Shown here in pieces: positions 31,701 to 41,514 of a DNA stretch of 64,000 nucleotides (the stretch's first letter is position 1; each line of letters opens with the position of its first letter). The position numbers and the translations under genes were made by a program. Source of the DNA: Lachnospiraceae bacterium (GTDB lineage: Bacteria; Bacillota; Clostridia; Lachnospirales; Lachnospiraceae). The notes beneath the pieces are model-generated. The model did no database searches, was not told the origin of the DNA, and was given only the letters and a program-made list of their open reading frames with translations. Where the stretch lies: positions 1-64,000 of the forward strand of contig JAAVHZ010000068.1 in the NCBI GenBank assembly GCA_014799465.1. Direction: 5' to 3'.

Positions 31701-33473
31701 ATGGACATCAGTGTTTACTTAAAAGAAAATAAGTTATTGTGCGATGGTGCATTTGGAACATATTATACCAATACAGGCGGAAAGTGTAAAATAGTAGAGA
31801 TGGCAAATGAAGATGAGCCGGAACTTGTATTGAATATACATAAAAAATATATAGATGCCGGGGCAAAACTGATAAGAACAAATACATTTGCATCTAATCG
31901 GACAATGCTTGAATGTGGAATGGAAAAAGTGCTGGCAAATGTAAGAGCAGGATACAGGATTGCAAAAAAAGCAGCAGAAGGGCATGAAGATGTATTTGTT
32001 GCGGGAGATATCGGGCCGATTGCGGTAACAGATGAATTTAGTGCTGATGAAGTCAGGAAAGAGTATTGGGATATATGCAGTACATTTATAGATGAGGGAG
32101 CAGATATTATTACTTTTGAGACTATGCCATCCATGGATTATATAGCTGATGCCATAAAAGAAATAAAACGCAGGAAAGATATATTTATCATGGTACAGTT
32201 TTGTGTCAATCAATATGGTTACAGCAATGCCGGCAGGAGTGCTGGGAGTCTTTTGAGTGAGGCATCCGGTATGGAAGAGATAGATGCGGTAGGATTTAAC
32301 TGTGGTGTAGGACCTGTTCATCTTTATAATCTGATGAAAAAAGTGGAGCTTCCAAAAAACAAATATATTACGGCGTTGCCTAATGCAGGATATCCAAAGC
32401 TTATGCAGAACAGAGTAATATTTATGAATAACGAGGAATATTTCGTAAATAAAGAATGTGAGATAGCAGAGCTTGGGGCAGATATAATAGGAGGATGCTG
32501 CGGAACAACACCGGAATATATAAGACGGCTGTCAGCAAAGTTGGATAATTTGCATGATAATTACTGTGTTGAAATTGAAATACAGGAGACAAAAAGAGAT
32601 AATATAAAGGATGATAAATCGTTTTTTGCCAATGTATCTGAGGATAAAAAGTTAATTGCCGTAGAATTGGCACCTCCTCTTGGTGCGGATGATGAGAAAA
32701 TTATGGATGCAGCAAACCTTCTAAAAGATTCAGGAGTGGATGTGGTTACTTTTCCTGATTCTCCTTCAGGAAGGACAAGGGCAGATTCAGTATTGATGGC
32801 AGTAAAAATCCATGATGCAACAGGAATGCAGGTTATGCCTCATATATGCTGCAGAGACAAAAATGCTATAGCAATACGCTCACAAATTCTTGGAGCTTAT
32901 ATGAATAATATATATAATCTTCTTATATTGACCGGAGATCCGGTGCCTACAATGATAAGACAGAATGTCAAAAGTGTATTTAACTTTGATTCTGTAGGTC
33001 TTATGAAGATTGTAAGTGATATGAATGGAGAACATTTTTCAAATATGCCTGTAACATATGGAGGAGTTATTAATTATGACCGCCTAAATCTGGATGTAGA
33101 AATTAGAAGGGTAAAGGCAAAGATGGATGCCGGAGCAAGATTTTTCTTTACGCAGCCTATATTTTCGAGTGAAGATGTACTGAAAGTAAAAAGGATAAAG
33201 GATAACACTAATGCAAAGATACTTTGTGGAATAATGCCGCTTGTCAGCAGAAATAATGCTGTATTTATTAAAAATGAAATGACAGGCATTAGAGTTACTG
33301 ACGAGATTGTAGACAGATTTAGTGCGGATATGTCAAGAGAAGAGAGTGAGGCAGAAGGTGTAAAGATTGCAGTGGAGATAATGGATGAAGTCAGTAGTTT
33401 TACTGACGGTTACTATTTTACATTTCCGTTTAACAGAGTTTATCTTTTAGATAGGATTATACATAGGCGTTAA
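31701..33473 (+). CDS. Bifunctional homocysteine S-methyltransferase/methylenetetrahydrofolate reductase
   Basis: LCDGAFGTYYTN...GGCCGTTPEYI (zinc site) fused to MTHFR-like LTGDPVP...FFTQPIF. Confidence 0.92.
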   Translation: MDISVYLKENKLLCDGAFGTYYTNTGGKCKIVEMANEDEPELVLNIHKKYIDAGAKLIRTNTFASNRTMLECGMEKVLANVRAGYRIAKKAAEGHEDVFVAGDIGPIAVTDEFSADEVRKEYWDICSTFIDEGADIITFETMPSMDYIADAIKEIKRRKDIFIMVQFCVNQYGYSNAGRSAGSLLSEASGMEEIDAVGFNCGVGPVHLYNLMKKVELPKNKYITALPNAGYPKLMQNRVIFMNNEEYFVNKECEIAELGADIIGGCCGTTPEYIRRLSAKLDNLHDNYCVEIEIQETKRDNIKDDKSFFANVSEDKKLIAVELAPPLGADDEKIMDAANLLKDSGVDVVTFPDSPSGRTRADSVLMAVKIHDATGMQVMPHICCRDKNAIAIRSQILGAYMNNIYNLLILTGDPVPTMIRQNVKSVFNFDSVGLMKIVSDMNGEHFSNMPVTYGGVINYDRLNLDVEIRRVKAKMDAGARFFFTQPIFSSEDVLKVKRIKDNTNAKILCGIMPLVSRNNAVFIKNEMTGIRVTDEIVDRFSADMSREESEAEGVKIAVEIMDEVSSFTDGYYFTFPFNRVYLLDRIIHRR

Positions 33474-33517
33474 TGTGTGGATGATGTGATATATAAAATA
33501 ATATTAGTAAATAACAA

Positions 33518-33572
33518 AAAAAAGTGTCTGCTTCAAATAGCTGTTTTTTAATTTTGAAGCAGACACTTTTTT
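33518..33572. terminator. Bidirectional terminator between convergent genes
   Basis: aaaaaagtgtctgcttcaaa...tttgaagcagacactttttt, near-perfect 20-bp stem. Confidence 0.93.
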
Positions 33573-34464
33573 ATTGATTTTTTTTGCGGTAAACCTTTGG
33601 AGTGACTTTAAAGTACTTTTTAAAGATACGGTTAAAGTAAGAAACATTTGGTATTCCGCATTTTTCGGCTATAATCCCGATAGGATAATCAGTCTCTGTA
33701 AGGAGATGGGTTGCAATGTTTAACCTGTATTCGTTCATATACTCTACACATGTAATACCCATATTGGACTTAAAGTACCGCATAAGGTAATGTTCACTTA
33801 GTCCGGCTGCATCCGCCAGTTCAGATATGGATATTTGATGCATATAGTTCATTTGAATGTATTCAATGATTATTTTAATGGTATTGGTTTCGTCATTTGC
33901 CTTTGAAGTAATGTTGTATTCACTGCAGAAGTCATCTAACAGGTGATAAAACATTTTAAAAAGCTCTGACTTAATATTCAATTCAAAAAAATTACTGTTT
34001 TCATGATAGATTTCATGCATATTTATAATACATTTATATATATTTTCATAACCTGAATCTTCAGGATGTATTATTGAGGGAACATCCAGCTTTCTGTCTA
34101 ATATAGGTGAAAAGTATTTAATTGAGCAGGCATCTGTAATCTGGGCATTCATCATGGTTAAGCTGAATAAAAGTGTAATAGTTTCAACAGACTCATTTTC
34201 ATATTGACCAAATCCATGCAGGGACTTTGGCTTTATAAGTATGATGTCGCCTGTGCAAGCTACATAACTTTTTAAATCAAGGTTGATATTCATTTTACCT
34301 TTCTTGACGTATATTATTTCAAATTCATCATGCCAGTGCATAGGGTAATTTGTATAATATTCAGGTATCAGAGTATGATACCATACATATGGCAGAAGAA
34401 AATTACCATGCTGGCGGTCTTCTTTTAATTTTAAAAATTCTTCATGCAGCATAAATATCTCCAA
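33571..34464 (-). CDS. AraC-family transcriptional regulator
   Basis: Cupin-like N-terminus; SISELADAAGLSEHYLMRYFKSNMGITCVEYMNEYRL...CGIPNVSYFNRIFKKYFKVTPKVYRK. Confidence 0.95.
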   Translation of the reverse strand: MEIFMLHEEFLKLKEDRQHGNFLLPYVWYHTLIPEYYTNYPMHWHDEFEIIYVKKGKMNINLDLKSYVACTGDIILIKPKSLHGFGQYENESVETITLLFSLTMMNAQITDACSIKYFSPILDRKLDVPSIIHPEDSGYENIYKCIINMHEIYHENSNFFELNIKSELFKMFYHLLDDFCSEYNITSKANDETNTIKIIIEYIQMNYMHQISISELADAAGLSEHYLMRYFKSNMGITCVEYMNEYRLNIATHLLTETDYPIGIIAEKCGIPNVSYFNRIFKKYFKVTPKVYRKKNQ

Positions 34465-34476
34465 TCTAAAATTGTG

Positions 34477-36270
34477 TTATTGCAGAAAAATAAGTGTACC
34501 GTCAGGTGACAGTATATTTTCACTAAATAAATTCGAAAATAAGACATCACCACAGTTTTCTACAGTAATTGGTTCTTTTGAACAGTTTAGTATAACAGTA
34601 ATGGCAGCATTGCCGGAAGAAGACATATCTCCATATATTTCTTTTAATGGTATATCATATTTTTCATAATGTATTATACGCTCATTTTCATATTTATTTA
34701 TAAAAGCATATGCATTACTTCTGGCAGCAGGAATGGTTTTACGAATATCTATAAGTTTTTTCATTTTATTTATGCGGTCATCATAATATCCATTGTCAAT
34801 CAGTTCCCACGGCATACAGCGTCTGCAGTCCGGGTCATGCATTCCTTCCAGTACTATTTCAGTTCCATAATATATACACGCACTGCCGGGCATAGTAAAT
34901 AATACTGCCAATTCCTGATAAAATTTATCTATATTATTTAAACCGGATATAAGCCGGATTGTATCATGCGAATCTAAAAGATTGAACAGTACGGAATTAG
35001 TCTGCTGCATATATAGATTATAACATCTGTTTACGGCATGTATAAATGTATCTTTTGTAGAATCAGGATTAAGCCAGAATTCATTCATACTGTCTTTTAG
35101 GGAATAATTCATAACAGAGTCAAGTTCGTTACCCCTGAGCCACGGCATTGAATCATGCCATAATTCTCCTAACATGAAAAAGTCAGGTTTAATCTTTTTC
35201 AGATTCTTTCTCAAAATATGGTAAAATTCATGGCTTACCTCATTTGCAACATCAAATCGTATACCGTCAATATCAAATTTTTTAATCCAGCTTGTGCACA
35301 CATGTACAAAATATTTTATGACTTCTTTATTGTTTGTATTTAACTTTGGCATCACATCAAAGAATGCAAATGAGTAATAGTATCCCTTCTTTGAATTATT
35401 AAATCCCAGTTTTTGGAAAGGCCATTTATTTATCATAAACCAATCATAATATTTGGATTCGGGACCATGTTTGCAGACATCTTTCCATGGAGGAAAAAAT
35501 ATACTGCAGTGGTTGAATACACCATCCATCATGACTTTCATGCCCAGTGAATGGGCTTTATCTACAAGTTCACGCATTTGTTCATCCGTACCAAAATGTG
35601 GGTCAATATGTAAATAGTCAGTAGTATCATATTTATGATTACTTTTTGCCTTGCATACAGGATTAAGGTATAATCCCGTAATGCCTAAGTCTTTGAGATA
35701 ATCAAGACGGCTGATAATTCCGGGTATATCCCCTCCGTAAAAGTCGAATGAAGATACAGATTCATCAGGACCTTTCCATTTTTTAGTTATAATGGGATTG
35801 AGCTTTTTGTCACCATTGCAAAACCTGTCCGGAAATATCTGATACCATACAGTGCTGTTTACCCATTCCGGCACCTGGTTAATATCGATAGGATTCATCC
35901 ATGGAAATAGAAAATACTGTGCCCTGCCGTTTGGCAGTGGTTCAGGAGAAGTATGAAAACCATCTTCAAAATAATAGAGAATCTCTTCGCCGCAGGATAT
36001 TTTAAAAAAGTATGAACACCGTTTGAATTCAGGTGTTATACATATGGACCACAGCAGATTGTCTTCAAGTTCAACATGGTAAGGCATTTGTTTTATATCA
36101 TATATCCATTTACTGTTGCCACCCATTATTCCGGTAGTGTAAGGGTCACCGAAACAAATGGATACATCAGTAATATCAAGTCCTGTGCGTATCGTTATGA
36201 CCAGATTGTCTTTATCAAGGGCATAGCAGAAATTATCTGATGTCCGGTGAAAAACTGCACTTTTAATCAT
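34477..36270 (-). CDS. GH13 alpha-glycosidase (neopullulanase/maltogenic amylase-like)
   Basis: MMDGVFNHCS, DGIRFDVANEV, LGELWHDSM, LLDSHDT. Confidence 0.94.
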   Translation of the reverse strand: MIKSAVFHRTSDNFCYALDKDNLVITIRTGLDITDVSICFGDPYTTGIMGGNSKWIYDIKQMPYHVELEDNLLWSICITPEFKRCSYFFKISCGEEILYYFEDGFHTSPEPLPNGRAQYFLFPWMNPIDINQVPEWVNSTVWYQIFPDRFCNGDKKLNPIITKKWKGPDESVSSFDFYGGDIPGIISRLDYLKDLGITGLYLNPVCKAKSNHKYDTTDYLHIDPHFGTDEQMRELVDKAHSLGMKVMMDGVFNHCSIFFPPWKDVCKHGPESKYYDWFMINKWPFQKLGFNNSKKGYYYSFAFFDVMPKLNTNNKEVIKYFVHVCTSWIKKFDIDGIRFDVANEVSHEFYHILRKNLKKIKPDFFMLGELWHDSMPWLRGNELDSVMNYSLKDSMNEFWLNPDSTKDTFIHAVNRCYNLYMQQTNSVLFNLLDSHDTIRLISGLNNIDKFYQELAVLFTMPGSACIYYGTEIVLEGMHDPDCRRCMPWELIDNGYYDDRINKMKKLIDIRKTIPAARSNAYAFINKYENERIIHYEKYDIPLKEIYGDMSSSGNAAITVILNCSKEPITVENCGDVLFSNLFSENILSPDGTLIFLQ

Positions 36271-36557
36271 ATAGTACCTCCGTAGCTGTATAGTGTTATT
36301 ATTGTACTTCTATATGTGTAAAAATTAGCATAATTATACTTACAATATCATTATAATACAACTATATTAGAATGACAATGGTTCGAAGACAATTTTGGCA
36401 GCATATAATAGAACGAATGTTTGATTTATCTGTACTTTTTTGTGTAAAGTGTTATACTCTGAAAATGGTATTTCCAGAATTTTATTTTCATTTGTATAAT
36501 GGTTGAGGTAACATTAGTATAAAAGGATCAGGTGATAGATAAATACAGATTCAGCAA

Positions 36558-36863
36558 TGTATGATGTAAGGAAAAAATCCTATCTTATGCTTGAAAGGAA
36601 AAATGGAGAACTACAGACTGCCATGCAGGAGGTGGAGAAGGCGAATCAGGCAAAGACCGAATTTCTGTCTCATATATCACATGATATATGTACACCGATT
36701 AATGGAATTTAATATTGCAGAGGATAATCAAAAAGATTTGGGGAGACAGGCAGAGTGCAGGAAAAAGATTAAGACATTGGCAGAAGATGCAGGGATGAAT
36801 GAGCATATTGCAAAACCTCTTGATTTAAAAATCCTGGATAGTGTGCTAAAGCGATTGATGTGA
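36558..36863 (+). pseudogene. Remnant of hybrid sensor histidine kinase
   Basis: AMQEVEKANQAKTEFLSHISHDICTPINGI then, in another frame, receiver C-terminus DAGMNEHIAKPLDLKILDSVLKRL. Confidence 0.8.
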
Positions 36864-37060
36864 GAAAAATATAATGATTCATATGGAAATATCACTTTGC
36901 TACTTGTGAATGGGATTTGTACAGAGAGGGCAGTGGACCATCTCAAAGGGCATGCTTGCCGACAGGGAAAAAGTAAATTGTTAGTGTAAACTGGCGTATT
37001 TTCTGCTATAATATTTATGAGAGCAATGGGTAAGGAACGTTTTGAAAGGTGGTATGGAAG

Positions 37061-37336
37061 ATGTCTACATGGGAAACGCAGGTGCTTAAATCTGTGTCTG
37101 GGATAGGTGAAGAATATAGAGAGCCGCTATTGGAGATTATCAGGGCGTATGTTCGGTCTGTGAAGATAGGAAATCCTGATGTCGGCAGAATGGATTCGCA
37201 GGAATCATTATCTGACAAGAAGAAAGCACTTATGAGAATGGAAGAATTGAGGGCAGAGTTTACCTTCCCTGCGGATTTTGATCTTGACAGAGAACTGGAA
37301 GAAGCGAGGGATGCAAAATATGGTAGTATTGGTTGA
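37061..37336 (+). CDS. Putative antitoxin partner of PIN protein
   Basis: 91-aa acidic/helical ORF overlapping the PIN gene by 17 bp. Confidence 0.65.
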   Translation: MSTWETQVLKSVSGIGEEYREPLLEIIRAYVRSVKIGNPDVGRMDSQESLSDKKKALMRMEELRAEFTFPADFDLDRELEEARDAKYGSIG

Positions 37337-37739
37337 TACAAATGTAATTGTTGATTATTACTGTGAAAGAGAAGAATTTTATAAAGCTTCTAAGGCTGTA
37401 ATGACATGGTGCAGTGAGGACAGTGTAAATGGATATGTGGCATTCCATTCACTTCCGAACATCTGGTTTATATTGAGGAAATCGCCTGAAAAAATTCGTA
37501 GGGATATTTTATTGAATATTTGCAAGGTACTTACCGTTGCAGGTGCAGATCAGGAAGAAGTGGTTAAGGCAATAGAAAATTCTGATTTTAAGGACTTTGA
37601 AGACTGTCTGCAAGACAGATGTGCTGTCAGCGTAGCGGCAGACTATATTGTCACAAGAAATGAGAAGGATTTTGCCGTAGCAGAAACAAAGGCAATCACG
37701 CCGGAAGAGTTTTGTGAATTGATGGAAAAAAGCAAATAG
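37320..37739 (+). CDS. PIN-domain protein (VapC-like toxin)
   Basis: MVVLVDTNVIVDYYCER...FKDFEDCLQDRCAVSVAADYIVTRNEKDF; likely start 37320. Confidence 0.85.
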   Translation: MVVLVDTNVIVDYYCEREEFYKASKAVMTWCSEDSVNGYVAFHSLPNIWFILRKSPEKIRRDILLNICKVLTVAGADQEEVVKAIENSDFKDFEDCLQDRCAVSVAADYIVTRNEKDFAVAETKAITPEEFCELMEKSK

Positions 37740-37827
37740 ATGTGGAAGGGAACATTTTTATTGTTTTCTCAAAGATAAAAGAGACATATTGTAAAATAAT
37801 CATAAAGCAAGTTTTAATGAAAAGCAG

Positions 37828-37856
37828 AGACTAACCGGTGTGTTGGTCTTTTTTTT
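37828..37856 (+). terminator. Rho-independent terminator
   Basis: agactaac-cggtgt-gttggtcttttttttt. Confidence 0.75.
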
Positions 37857-38606
37857 GCGATATAGACGGTTAATGTCGTTTATGATGTTTATAATGGTTA
37901 TCAGAAAGTTATGTGTCTTACGACAACATATTATTTATTTGAATAAGCCCATAGGGGAGATTGGAGGAAATGATATAAGGAAAGCTGTTTATTCCTATCG
38001 GCAGTGAATCAAAGTTAGGATTGCTTGATTGGAGTCTGCCATGTGATAGTTGGTTGTGGGCATTTGTAAGGCTGTCTACAGCAATGGAAAATGTGGAGGT
38101 GGTAGAATGTGGGGAAATTAAAATCAGAAGTCTGTAGCAAAAGAAACGTTTTTATCTAACAAACGAAGGGAGAAATTTATTTATGGTAATTCTTATTGCT
38201 TTATATATCTTGTTGGGTTATTGGGCGACGGGAAAGACGTCACATGCTATTCAAAATCTGACAGTTTAACTTTGTAGAATTTAAAGAAGGATAAAGTCCA
38301 AAAACAAATATCCGATGGTTTTGCGTTAAATGCAATTCCGTCGGATATTTACACACAAGGAGGAGTTTGAGAATGGAAAGAAAAATGGGGTGTCGCCGCA
38401 AATGATTGTTCTTATTAATCAACAGGCACGAAGTGCCACATTTTTTGATACTTTTGTAAAGTTTTTTTGGTAAAAAAGTGTGGGATTTTATAAAAATAGG
38501 AATCTAAAAGCATTATAAATAAAGGCTTAGAGATTCCAAGAGACTATTACTCTGCCATGGAGGATAATTGAGAGTCTGGCAGAGAAATACGGAGGATATG
38601 GAGCAG

Positions 38607-38648
38607 TAAAAAGTACAAATGAGAAAAATCGAACATTTGTACTTTTTA
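38607..38648. terminator. Hairpin terminator
   Basis: aaaagtacaaatg...catttgtacttttt. Confidence 0.65.
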
Positions 38649-38815
38649 TTGCTTCAAACTATATACTTTTGAAAAGTTTTTTGCTATAATGTTCAGGATG
38701 GTAGCGATATATGTCAGAATAGTTTTGGAAAAGAAGAAGGATAAGTTGAAACAGTGGATAGAAGAGGCAGATGAGAAACAGGAGAGTAGATATAAATGGT
38801 AAATTGTTGTATTAA

Positions 38816-38935
38816 GAAACATCAATATTGAGAATCTGATAATATCGAAAAGTGTATGGGAAAATAAGTTCATTGACAATTTAGCACGGGATATTAAAAT
38901 GGAATTTGTGACTTTTTGTAGTAAAAATTTGTAGT
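38816..38935 (+). pseudogene. DUF1016-like fragment (first copy)
   Basis: Frame gives RNINIENLIISKSVWENKFIDNLARDIKMEF, resembling the NLARDL(K/R)xEF region. Confidence 0.45.
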
Positions 38936-38976
38936 GGGAAAATGACGTTATATAGTTGGAAAGGTTGTTAAAAGTA

Positions 38977-39002
38977 AATTCGCTACACATGTGTAGCGAA
39001 TT
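38977..39002. repeat. Perfect palindrome AATTCGCTACACATGTGTAGCGAATT
   Basis: Self-reverse-complementary by inspection. Confidence 0.9.
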
Positions 39003-39370
39003 TATTGGAGGGTATACGAAGAAAAATGAAAAGGTAATAAAGCCCAAGAGAACTATGACAAAGAAGGAGGCTAATGTGAAGAATGAATTGATTTTGCCAG
39101 AAAATTATAAACAAACATACGATAATATTGTTAAATTGATTGAGGCTGCTAAACGTAAAGTCTTTGAAACGGCTAATTTTCAAACAGTATATTTATTTTG
39201 GCATATAGGGCAAGAACTTAAAGATAATATTTTAAATGGACAAAAAGCGGAGTATGGGAAATCAATTGTAAAAAATCTGAGTAAAGAATTAGAATTTCGA
39301 TATGGACGTTCATATGAGAAAAGTTCTATTTTTCGTATGATACAATTTTATGAGGAATTTCCCGACTTTG

Positions 39371-39396
39371 AAAAAGTTGCTACATGTAGCAACTTT
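39371..39396. repeat. Perfect palindrome AAAAGTTGCTACATGTAGCAACTTTT
   Basis: Self-reverse-complementary by inspection. Confidence 0.9.
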
Positions 39397-39433
39397 TGTT
39401 CGAACGAGGTGTTTTAAAATATGTTGGTATATA

Positions 39434-39458
39434 ATTGTGCAAGGTACTTGCACAATTA
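39434..39458. repeat. Hairpin AATTGTGCAAG-GTA-CTTGCACAATT
   Basis: 11-bp perfect arms with 3-nt centre. Confidence 0.88.
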
Positions 39459-39521
39459 AGCAGAAGAACTTATAAGGAGCGAATTATTCCCAAAATGGAA
39501 ATAGTTCATAAGGAGATTATA

Positions 39522-41504
39522 ATGGAACATTTTGAATTAGTATCACAATACGCCCCCACAGGCGATCAGCCTCAGGCAATCGAAGAATTAGTAAAAGGCT
39601 TCAAAGAAGGTAACCAGTTCCAGACACTTCTTGGTGTCACCGGTTCCGGTAAGACCTTTACGATGGCAAACGTCATCCAACAATTAAATAAACCAACTCT
39701 TGTCATAGCACATAACAAGACATTAGCTGCCCAGCTATATGGCGAATTTAAAGAATTTTTCCCTAATAACGCAGTGGAGTACTTTGTGTCCTACTATGAC
39801 TACTATCAGCCAGAAGCATATGTGCCTTCCACAGACACATATATAGAGAAAGACTCAGCTATTAATGATGAAATAGATAAACTAAGACATTCAGCTACAG
39901 CCGCACTGTCGGAGCGGAATGATGTCATTATTATTTCAAGTGTCTCATGCATATACGGTTTGGGAAGCCCTATAGATTATCAGGAAATGGTGGTTTCATT
40001 AAGACCCGGAATGATAAAAGACAGGGATGATGTCATAAGAAAGCTGATAGACATACAGTATACGAGAAACGATATGGACTTTAAACGAGGAAGTTTCAGG
40101 GTACGTGGGGACACTGTTGAAATATTTCCTGCTTCATCAGGAGAAAATGCAATAAGAGTTGAGTTTTTTGGCGATGAGGTAGACAGAATAACGGAGGTTG
40201 ACCCACTTACAGGTCATGTTAAATGCAGTCTTGAGCATATTGCCATATTTCCGGCTTCCCATTATGTGGTCTCTAAGGAAAAGATGGAAAAGGCAATAAT
40301 AAATATAGAGGAAGAACTTAGGGAAAGAGTGGAATATTTTAAAAGTGAGGACAAGCTGCTAGAGGCACAAAGGATATCAGAGAGAACTAATTTTGATATA
40401 GAGATGATGCGGGAGACCGGATTTTGCTCAGGGATAGAGAATTATTCAAGGCATCTTGCAGGAATGGAACCGGGTGCATCACCACATACACTTTTAGACT
40501 ATTTTCCTGATGATTTTCTAATAATAGTAGATGAATCACATATTACTATTCCACAGGTAAGAGGAATGTATTCAGGTGACCAGTCAAGGAAAACCACATT
40601 GGTAGAATATGGATTCAGACTTCCTTCGGCTAAAGATAACAGACCGCTTAATTTTGAAGAGTTTGAGAGCAAGATTGACCAGATGATGTTCGTGTCTGCA
40701 ACACCTAATGTATATGAGGGTGAGCATGAGCTTGCCAGAGTGGAGCAGATTATCAGACCTACCGGATTACTTGACCCGAAGGTTGAGGTCAGACCGGTGA
40801 CAGGTCAGGTGGATGACCTTATAGGTGAGGTCAATAAGGAAGTGGAAAAGAAAAATAAGATACTTGTAACTACTCTTACTAAAAAAATGGCGGAAGATTT
40901 AACGGATTACATGAAAGAGAATGGCATAAGGGTAAAATATCTGCATTCTGATATAGATACCTTGGAGCGTACCGAGATTATAAGAAATATGAGACTGGAT
41001 GTATTCGATGTGCTGGTAGGTATAAATCTCCTGCGTGAAGGACTTGATATTCCGGAGATAACATTAGTGGCAATACTTGATGCAGATAAGGAAGGCTTTT
41101 TACGTTCAGAAACATCCCTGATACAGACCATAGGCAGGGCAGCAAGGAATTCGGATGGGCATGTTATAATGTATGCAGACAGCATGACTGATTCCATGAA
41201 AAATGCAATAGATGAAACTAACAGGCGTCGTGAAATTCAGGAGAAATATAATAAGGAAAACGGTATAACACCTACTACAATAAAGAAGGCAGTACGTGAC
41301 CTCATAAGTATTTCAAAGGAAGCGGCTGAAACGAGTAAATTATTAGAGAAAGATCCTGAGTCAATGAGTCCAAAAGAATTAGACAGGCTTATTGCGAAGA
41401 TGGAAAAACAGATGAAGAAAGCAGCGGCAGAACTTGATTTTGAAACAGCAGCAGAATTAAGGGACAATATGATGGAGCTTAAGAAGTATAAGAATGAAAG
41501 ATGA
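39522..41504 (+). CDS. uvrB: Excinuclease ABC subunit B
   Basis: [42 protein letters not shown]-terminal UVR motif; likely start 39522. Confidence 0.97.
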   Translation: MEHFELVSQYAPTGDQPQAIEELVKGFKEGNQFQTLLGVTGSGKTFTMANVIQQLNKPTLVIAHNKTLAAQLYGEFKEFFPNNAVEYFVSYYDYYQPEAYVPSTDTYIEKDSAINDEIDKLRHSATAALSERNDVIIISSVSCIYGLGSPIDYQEMVVSLRPGMIKDRDDVIRKLIDIQYTRNDMDFKRGSFRVRGDTVEIFPASSGENAIRVEFFGDEVDRITEVDPLTGHVKCSLEHIAIFPASHYVVSKEKMEKAIINIEEELRERVEYFKSEDKLLEAQRISERTNFDIEMMRETGFCSGIENYSRHLAGMEPGASPHTLLDYFPDDFLIIVDESHITIPQVRGMYSGDQSRKTTLVEYGFRLPSAKDNRPLNFEEFESKIDQMMFVSATPNVYEGEHELARVEQIIRPTGLLDPKVEVRPVTGQVDDLIGEVNKEVEKKNKILVTTLTKKMAEDLTDYMKENGIRVKYLHSDIDTLERTEIIRNMRLDVFDVLVGINLLREGLDIPEITLVAILDADKEGFLRSETSLIQTIGRAARNSDGHVIMYADSMTDSMKNAIDETNRRREIQEKYNKENGITPTTIKKAVRDLISISKEAAETSKLLEKDPESMSPKELDRLIAKMEKQMKKAAAELDFETAAELRDNMMELKKYKNER

Positions 41505-41514
41505 GGTAAACCGG

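Larger units (their letters stand above)
38956..39417 (+). pseudogene. Truncated DUF1016 N-terminal (YhcG/PDDEXK-nuclease family) ORF
   Basis: NFQTVYLFWHIGQELKDNILNGQKAEYGKSIVKNLSKELEFRYGRSYEKSSIFRMIQFYEEFPDFEKVATCSN then truncated; nuclease domain absent. Confidence 0.75.

Noticed and set aside
31734-32321. 195-aa minus-strand ORF opposite the homocysteine methyltransferase
   Set aside because: Shadow ORF; the + strand product has clear family motifs.
38183-38269. Short ORF MVILIALYILLGYWATGKTSHAIQNLTV
   Set aside because: 28 aa with no supporting context; GKTS is probably not a real P-loop.
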